Assembly (NCBI GenBank): GCA_005880945.1
Contig: VBIU01000017.1
Coordinates: 1 to 32,694 of the forward strand
Direction: 5' to 3'
Length of the DNA: 32,694 nt
From: Chloroflexota bacterium
GTDB lineage: Bacteria; Chloroflexota; Dormibacteria; Dormibacterales; Dormibacteraceae
The notes under the pieces were generated by a model. That model saw only the letters and a list, made by a program, of their open reading frames with translations, did no database searches and was not told the origin of the DNA. Both the position numbers and the translations under genes were made by a program. Of the stretch, positions 32,200-32,694 are shown one piece after another. The stretch's first letter is position 1, and every line of letters begins with the position of its first letter.

Positions 32200-32694
32200 C
32201 ATCGTCGGCGGCACGACCGAGCCCGACCTCGAGGAGGCTGTCGGGGTGTTTCTCGATGCGGGGTTCCAGCTGTCCCGCTGGCTATCGCCATGGGAGGACG
32301 CGGATGGCGTCCTGGCCCTGCGTGGGGATGGCGCCGTCATCCTGCGAGATGCCGACGCGCAGGGCATCCGCTACGTGCTCGTGCACGTGGGCGCGAGCGA
32401 TGGCAAGCCAGGCGGCAGCCACGATCGGGCGCACCACCGCGTGGACGTCGCCCAGCTTCGCGAGCTCGCGCAGCAGCTTCGCTCGCGCGAGCGGATGCTC
32501 GTCACGTGCCTGGCTTTTGGATACAAGAAGGGCATACCCGACGGCGCCGCGTGGGTCGTGGACGTCAGGCTCCTCGACAATCCTTACTGGGTCGACGAGC
32601 TGCGCCCGCTCGATGGGCGGGATGCGCGCGTGCGTGAGTTCGTTTTGAACCAACCCGCTGCGCGCGACCTGCTCGACAACCTGGAACGGACTCT
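32189..32694 (+). CDS. RapZ-like protein, C-terminal domain present (3' truncated)
   Basis: 168 residues visible, running off the window. The second half matches the C-terminal domain of RapZ/YvcJ: LAFGYKKGIPDGAAWVVDVR, DNPYWVDELRPLDG, then REFVLNQP. In E. coli RapZ controls the GlcN-6-P synthase small-RNA pathway by binding the small RNA GlmZ and glucosamine-6-phosphate through this domain. The N-terminal part is short and odd: where family members carry a Walker A loop (G-x-SGAGKS), this one reads VIVGGTTEPDL, so no P-loop is seen. The start GTG 32189 has no strong Shine-Dalgarno. The uvrC-rapZ order is shared with Actinomycetota and Bacillota, supporting the assignment. Confidence 0.75.
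   Translation, partial: MTLVIVGGTTEPDLEEAVGVFLDAGFQLSRWLSPWEDADGVLALRGDGAVILRDADAQGIRYVLVHVGASDGKPGGSHDRAHHRVDVAQLRELAQQLRSRERMLVTCLAFGYKKGIPDGAAWVVDVRLLDNPYWVDELRPLDGRDARVREFVLNQPAARDLLDNLERT

Overview
This is a densely packed, G+C-rich bacterial chromosome segment with no phage, IS, CRISPR, rRNA or tRNA gene that I could see. GTG and TTG starts are frequent. The uvrB promoter carries a Gram-positive type LexA box, and uvrC is followed by a rapZ-like gene, an order known from Actinomycetota and Bacillota. Several genes look leaderless, with a TANAAT hexamer 6-7 bp ahead of a GTG start. Together these suggest a high-GC Terrabacteria lineage (Actinomycetota, Chloroflexota or Dormibacterota-like), but I cannot place it more closely. 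No stretch over 300 bp lacks a gene.

Layout. Positions 1-4859 hold acyl-CoA/aldehyde metabolism (end of a CoA-transferase subunit, a crotonase, an aldehyde dehydrogenase) around the ribosome-maturation GTPase gene rsgA, which has its own leader peptide. Positions 4959-10769 are mixed: a small membrane protein, a DksA-like zinc-finger protein, a lipoprotein, an SCP2 lipid-binding protein, a metallo-beta-lactamase-fold hydrolase, a secreted Asp-box protein, and a DegV protein with its own putative winged-helix regulator. Positions 10816-11881 hold a bfn-mgtC pair on the minus strand.

Positions 11967-20229 form a co-directional plus-strand run: polA, mutM, a PAP2 phosphatase, cutA, a MacB-like ABC transporter and moeA. 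It is followed by a convergent CsbD gene and LexA-controlled uvrB. Positions 22606-23712 hold a TetR regulator with a membrane protein, behind a promoter flanked by matching operators. Two hotdog thioesterases then lead into uvrA and an MFS transporter. Three small membrane proteins on the minus strand (two of them DUF4190-like) face uvrC, and the window ends inside a rapZ-like gene. All three UvrABC excinuclease subunits, DNA polymerase I (gap filling) and the MutM glycosylase therefore lie within about 20 kb on one strand.

The most unusual material is non-coding. A rsgA leader has a textbook Shine-Dalgarno, a 19-codon ORF, and two CCTCCGG segments complementary to the rsgA ribosome-binding site. 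Families of short palindromic repeats are dispersed between genes; copies supply the mutM ribosome-binding site, sit in frame inside moeA, and form a 69-bp tandem duplication just before uvrA. A mgtC gene appears to need a CTG start, and the rapZ-like protein seems to lack the P-loop.
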